Part shown: piece after piece, positions 60,603 to 64,000 of the stretch
Numbering within the stretch: position 1 is the first letter of the stretch
Layout of the letters: every line of letters starts with the position of its first letter
Origin: Histoplasma ohiense
Lineage: Eukaryota > Ascomycota > Eurotiomycetes > Onygenales > Ajellomycetaceae
DNA length: 64,000 nucleotides
Assembly: GCA_017607445.1 (NCBI GenBank)
Contig: JAEVHH010000006.1
Location: 868,001-932,000 of the forward strand
Reading direction: 5' to 3'
Notes under the pieces: model-generated
What the model was told of the DNA's origin: nothing
Database searches by the model: none
What the model saw: the letters and a program-made list of their open reading frames with translations, nothing else
Position numbers and translations under genes: made by a program

Positions 60603-62120
60603 ATGGCATTGTACATTCCAATTCTCGTCGCTGTCGCGGTCATTCTCCTTGCTTTAGCAAAGATAGAACAAACCCCCTTAATCAAAACCGGATATATCGA
60701 ACCGCCGTTAGTTCGAGTAAGCCTTTGGCAACTCTGGACCCACGGAACCCAAATCCTCGATCAGTTGGCCGCAAAGCACATAGACGACTTTCCCGATGGG
60801 ATTTTCACCGTCTCCATTTTCGGCTGGAAAATATACGTCGTCAATTCTCCGCAACTTACTCTTACCATCCAAGCAAGATCGAAATATACGGGCCTCGGAT
60901 GGATATCGGTGCTCGTTATGGCGAGCATGGGCGGCCAACCGAAGAAAGCTACCGAGCTCTTATTTAAGGGCGTTGACCGTGGTGACGTGGGGAATGGTAT
61001 CGGTTTTGTACACGACTATCACAAAGTCGAGCTGCGAACCATGTCACTGGGCAATAGTCTTGATGCCATGAGAAGTGACTTCGCCACAGCATGGCAGCCG
61101 ATCCTCGAGTCACTTCGGGATTCGGTGAATAATGGGCAGAAAAACGTTAACATATGGCACTGGCTGCGTATGTCCGTCACAGTCTCCGTATCTCGAGCAG
61201 TTTGGGGGCCCACTAGTCCTTACTGCACCAAGCCCGAGTTGTGGGAGCAATTCTGGACTTTCAACAGCGGATACAACTTTTTGAAATACAGCTTCCCACG
61301 TCTGTTCGCGTGGCGTGGGGCGGCCGCTCGTGAAAAGGTTGTTGATGCTTTCGTTGAATATGAAAAACAAGGAGGGTTTGAGCACGCAAGCGCGCTTGCT
61401 CAATCACGCAAAGCCGCCCTTGACAAAACTGGGCTTGGAATTCGTGAGGTGGCTCGGATGTCACTACCACAAAGCGTGGGGCAGTTCGATAATGCCGCCA
61501 CCGTCTCTTTCGCGGTCTTGTCATTTATTCTCCGAGACCCCAAACTCCAGGCAAGAATCCGGGAGGAGCTTGGACCGCTCACTTCAACCGACCATCGCGG
61601 AAATCCCTCCGTCGACCTATCCCGGGTGGAGTTAGAATGCCCCCTGCTGCTCTCAACATTCCATGAAGTACTGCGTCTGATTGCAGTAGGAGTGACAGTT
61701 AGAAGGGTCGAGCAGGATTACCCATTGGAGGTGAAGACTGGCGGCAATCAGACTCAGTACTTCCTCCGCAAAGGTAGTTTCATATGGAGCTCTGGCATCG
61801 CCATCCACACATCGCCCAAGTTCTACACCAATCCGGAAGAGTTTGATCCTGAGAGATTCCTGGGCGTACGGTTTCCAGAGACCCAAATCCCTGATATATT
61901 CCGGGCATTTGGCGGCGGTGGAAATATCTGTCTAGGGAGGCATTTTGCTCGTACCATAGTGCCAGGAGCGGTTGCCAGCCTGTTGATGTGCTTCGACTTC
62001 GAGCCAGTCAATGGGGTACCATTATGCGTGCCACACCGGACAGATCTCTTGCTTGGCCATGCCACCCCCAACCCATTTGGGAATACGAATATCAACCTCA
62101 AAACTAGGGTGCTCGCTTGA
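60603..62120 (+). CDS. Cytochrome P450 (CYP7/CYP8-like fold class)
   Basis: A single exon of 505 residues; the ATG at 60,603 puts a membrane anchor (MALYIPILVAVAVILLALA) at the N-terminus, so an ER-bound enzyme is expected. K-helix E355-VL-R358, PERF motif (FDPERFLG) and heme loop FGGGGNICLG with Cys443 are intact. The I-helix reads GQFDNAATVSF and lacks the usual acid-Thr pair, a feature of the CYP7/CYP8 group and of some fungal P450s that isomerise or hydroxylate sterol-like substrates. No introns are present, unusual beside the intron-rich genes to its left but shared with the cyclase. It is divergent from the cyclase and is predicted to oxidise the cyclised triterpene. Confidence 0.93.
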   Translation: MALYIPILVAVAVILLALAKIEQTPLIKTGYIEPPLVRVSLWQLWTHGTQILDQLAAKHIDDFPDGIFTVSIFGWKIYVVNSPQLTLTIQARSKYTGLGWISVLVMASMGGQPKKATELLFKGVDRGDVGNGIGFVHDYHKVELRTMSLGNSLDAMRSDFATAWQPILESLRDSVNNGQKNVNIWHWLRMSVTVSVSRAVWGPTSPYCTKPELWEQFWTFNSGYNFLKYSFPRLFAWRGAAAREKVVDAFVEYEKQGGFEHASALAQSRKAALDKTGLGIREVARMSLPQSVGQFDNAATVSFAVLSFILRDPKLQARIREELGPLTSTDHRGNPSVDLSRVELECPLLLSTFHEVLRLIAVGVTVRRVEQDYPLEVKTGGNQTQYFLRKGSFIWSSGIAIHTSPKFYTNPEEFDPERFLGVRFPETQIPDIFRAFGGGGNICLGRHFARTIVPGAVASLLMCFDFEPVNGVPLCVPHRTDLLLGHATPNPFGNTNINLKTRVLA

Positions 62121-63345
62121 GCTGCTGGATTGAAGGGCCGTGAATTCAAGGGGTGGTTGCGGACTCATTGGATGGTTAGCGCGTGCGTGAAACTTTTGAA
62201 GCCTGACGTCGCTTCTAACCTGGAAGTTGGGAGGGATCTGTCTTGGCAAATATCATGTGACATCAAGCCTAGCCATGCCACCCAGATTGTGATTGGCTGC
62301 GGTGGTGCCCCCGACCACGACTGGTACATGTACAGTACATGTACAGTATAGTACCGTATAGTACAGTACCGTATGTATTATTATTAGGCTTCGTTAGTTT
62401 CTGCTTCCCCCGGCCACCGCTTCAAGCAAACAAACACACAAGGAGTTTTCCTTTCGTCGAAAAGTAGAAGTGGGATATATGCTTAATAGGCTGTACTCCG
62501 TATACATTTACAATTTTCTTGGCTTCAAAAAATCATTCCCGAATCATTGATCACCCACATGAATCCCTCGATATTTTGGTTAGCAGAGCACCCTAAATAT
62601 TTAGTGTACCACCAATGTATGAGTTCCCGAACTTTATCTTTCAATCGGGCATGCTGGCTACCACTTTTGATCCGAGATATAACACCTACACTACAGATTC
62701 GAGGTAGCCACAACAAAAGGCCGGGAATTTCCTCGAGAAGAAGCAATACATTTTGATTCTAACGAGTGGGTGGGGGGTTAGCTAAGGCGTTAGAATATCT
62801 TTCTAGAATTAAACATCTTTGGAACAAAGAACATATGTTTGCTACGATAGTGGAGTAGAATAAGTTCCCCCCTACATATCCTGCCTGATCGTGTGTTGGA
62901 GATACTATCGACTCGGTTGCTTCTTGAAACCCGAGCACTACCTTGGTTGTCCTTCCTTATAAATACTGCCTTTTTATCATGTAATTATCGGGGTGATCAT
63001 GGTCAATTCAAGATTCCCGGTTCCGACATCGTGCCGCACTCCTGTCTCCTAGTGATAATTTCATATTTTACAGATTGTTACCGACCCTTTTTTATCAACT
63101 ACATATGTTAAGCTGTGATCTGATTCTAGCGCAACGCCAGATCCCTAACCTCCTTGAGTACGGAGTACCAGCATTGGTTCTGGTTAACCCAGTTTGATCC
63201 CTGACTACTCCGTAGAAAAGAACTTGCTGCAGTAGTTTTGTTACTTTGATATATTTCTTCGATCCCTGGGTAACTAATTGAACTACGTCTCGTCTAAAAT
63301 TCACTTGGCTTCACCCGATAGGGTGTTAGCGTTGGTTCTCTACCT
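62121..63345. other. Convergent interval between the two P450 genes
   Basis: No gene is recognised. A palindromic GTAC-rich repeat lies at 62,324-62,376, and AT-rich sequence follows at 62,450-63,100. Confidence 0.5.
62324..62376. repeat. GTAC-rich palindromic tandem repeat
   Basis: Two copies of the perfect palindrome GTACATGTAC are followed by alternating GTACAGTA, GTACCGTA and GTATAGTAC units. The array could fold into hairpins and starts about 200 bp after the P450 stop codon. Confidence 0.85.
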
Positions 63346-64000
63346 CTATTTCCGTCGTCGCACCATAACCCTGGCATCTTTAGGGATGACTGAAGCTTCG
63401 GCAAGCCACCTATTCTGCGGTCGCTGGTTGCCATATTCTTCAGGGAAGCGAATGTCATATTTGAGAAGAAGGTACGAAACAATCATCTTTACTTCAAAAT
63501 CGACAAGAAACCGTCCAGGGCAGGCGTTGCGACCCCGGCCAAAAGACAGCAACTGGGAAGTAGACACCAGCGAATGTGTTCCGGCAGCTTCGACGGTTGC
63601 TGGGCTTGCCGTGGCACTTTCACACTGCTCCCTTGCCCGGGAAAATCTCCAGGGATCGAATTTCAAAGGATCTCCGAAAATGTCACCATCGGTGTGTAGA
63701 GGTTGCGATAAGAATGACAGAATGCTGCCTTTAGGTAGAGAGATTCCATCCTCTGTCTGAACGCCATCTGCCATGACCTTGCGAAAGAGTCCGCGGTTTG
63801 CAAAGGAATGGAGCCGCATCGTCTCGCGGGCAATGCTATCAGCCTTGACCAGTTTCGCAATCTTAGCCTTTGTCCACTTTGTGTCATCGTCGAGGTATTC
63901 TCTGGAATTACCGCTCCCACACCCCAAGTGAGCAGTAGTTTCCCTACGGAGTATTGAAATGGTGTCATACTCCGCATCCGAGGAAACGATATTTAGGATC
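63346..64000 (-). CDS. Cytochrome P450, C-terminal part (cut by window edge)
   Basis: The frame is open from the right edge (last full codon ends at 63,999) to a stop at 63,346, giving ~217 C-terminal residues. It contains a K-helix ARETMRL (E..R), an aromatic-domain segment FGDPLKFDPWRFS, and the heme loop FGRGRNACPGRF, followed by a C-terminus ending VMVRRRK. The upstream residues (ILRRETTAHLG) fit the region after the I-helix. Helix I, the membrane anchor and the start lie outside the window. It has the fungal-type FGxGRxACPGR heme loop, unlike the FGGGGNICLG of the neighbouring P450, so the two are different families. No intron is seen in this part. Confidence 0.92.
   Translation of the reverse strand, partial: ILNIVSSDAEYDTISILRRETTAHLGCGSGNSREYLDDDTKWTKAKIAKLVKADSIARETMRLHSFANRGLFRKVMADGVQTEDGISLPKGSILSFLSQPLHTDGDIFGDPLKFDPWRFSRAREQCESATASPATVEAAGTHSLVSTSQLLSFGRGRNACPGRFLVDFEVKMIVSYLLLKYDIRFPEEYGNQRPQNRWLAEASVIPKDARVMVRRRK

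Noticed and set aside
1..64000. CRISPR arrays, bacterial operons, replication origins
   Set aside because: The gene structure is eukaryotic throughout; no direct-repeat arrays with spacers were seen.

Overview
This window comes from a filamentous ascomycete. It has spliced genes with short introns (about 50-150 bp, GT..AG, some with a clear TACTAAC branch site), a fungal gene set (BYR4, XRCC4, SLY41, 78-kDa complex I subunit, SSL1) and expanded families of fungal-type kinases and RecQ-like helicases. AT-rich, CpG-poor repeat relics that look RIP-mutated, alternating with CpG-normal genes, suggest Onygenales, probably Ajellomycetaceae. That placement is inference from gene content; no marker gene was searched.

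Layout. 1-4.1 kb: an AT-rich, CpG-poor block with a decayed RecQ-like helicase (minus) and a tandem repeat. 4.8-8.4 kb: an RS-rich protein gene and the HDEL/KDEL receptor ERD2 (both plus). 9.6-11.3 kb: a five-exon gene (minus) whose product carries an integrase-type HHCC zinc domain. An 8.6-kb stretch upstream of it holds no credible gene. 19.9-32.7 kb: housekeeping block with BYR4 (minus), XRCC4 (plus), complex I 78-kDa subunit (minus) and SLY41-like transporter (minus). 33.7-37 kb: a secreted serine hydrolase (plus). 38.5-41.5 kb: a PUF-repeat RNA-binding protein (plus). 42.5-43.5 kb: a KPWE-motif peroxisomal-type protein (minus). 44.2-45.8 kb: TFIIH subunit SSL1 (minus), divergent from an M1 aminopeptidase (46.2-50.1 kb, plus).

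51.2-55.0 kb is an accessory island. A FunK1-type kinase pseudogene is broken by frameshifts, stop codons and a 322-bp solo LTR with a 5-bp target duplication. It meets, tail to tail, a fragment of a second kinase. Beside them lies an apparently intact small kinase gene. 56.1 kb to the right edge looks like the start of a terpenoid gene cluster: an intact squalene-hopene cyclase-type class II cyclase (minus), a divergent single-exon cytochrome P450 (plus), and a second P450 (minus) cut by the window end.

How the genes fit together: the middle genes are independent housekeeping functions (ER retrieval, septation control, NHEJ, respiration, TFIIH, peroxisome import, peptide turnover). The only obvious functional group is the cyclase plus two P450s, predicted to make an oxygenated hopane-type or related triterpenoid. 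Exon coordinates were derived by hand from splice signals and reading-frame continuity; in every spliced model the exon lengths sum to a whole number of codons.
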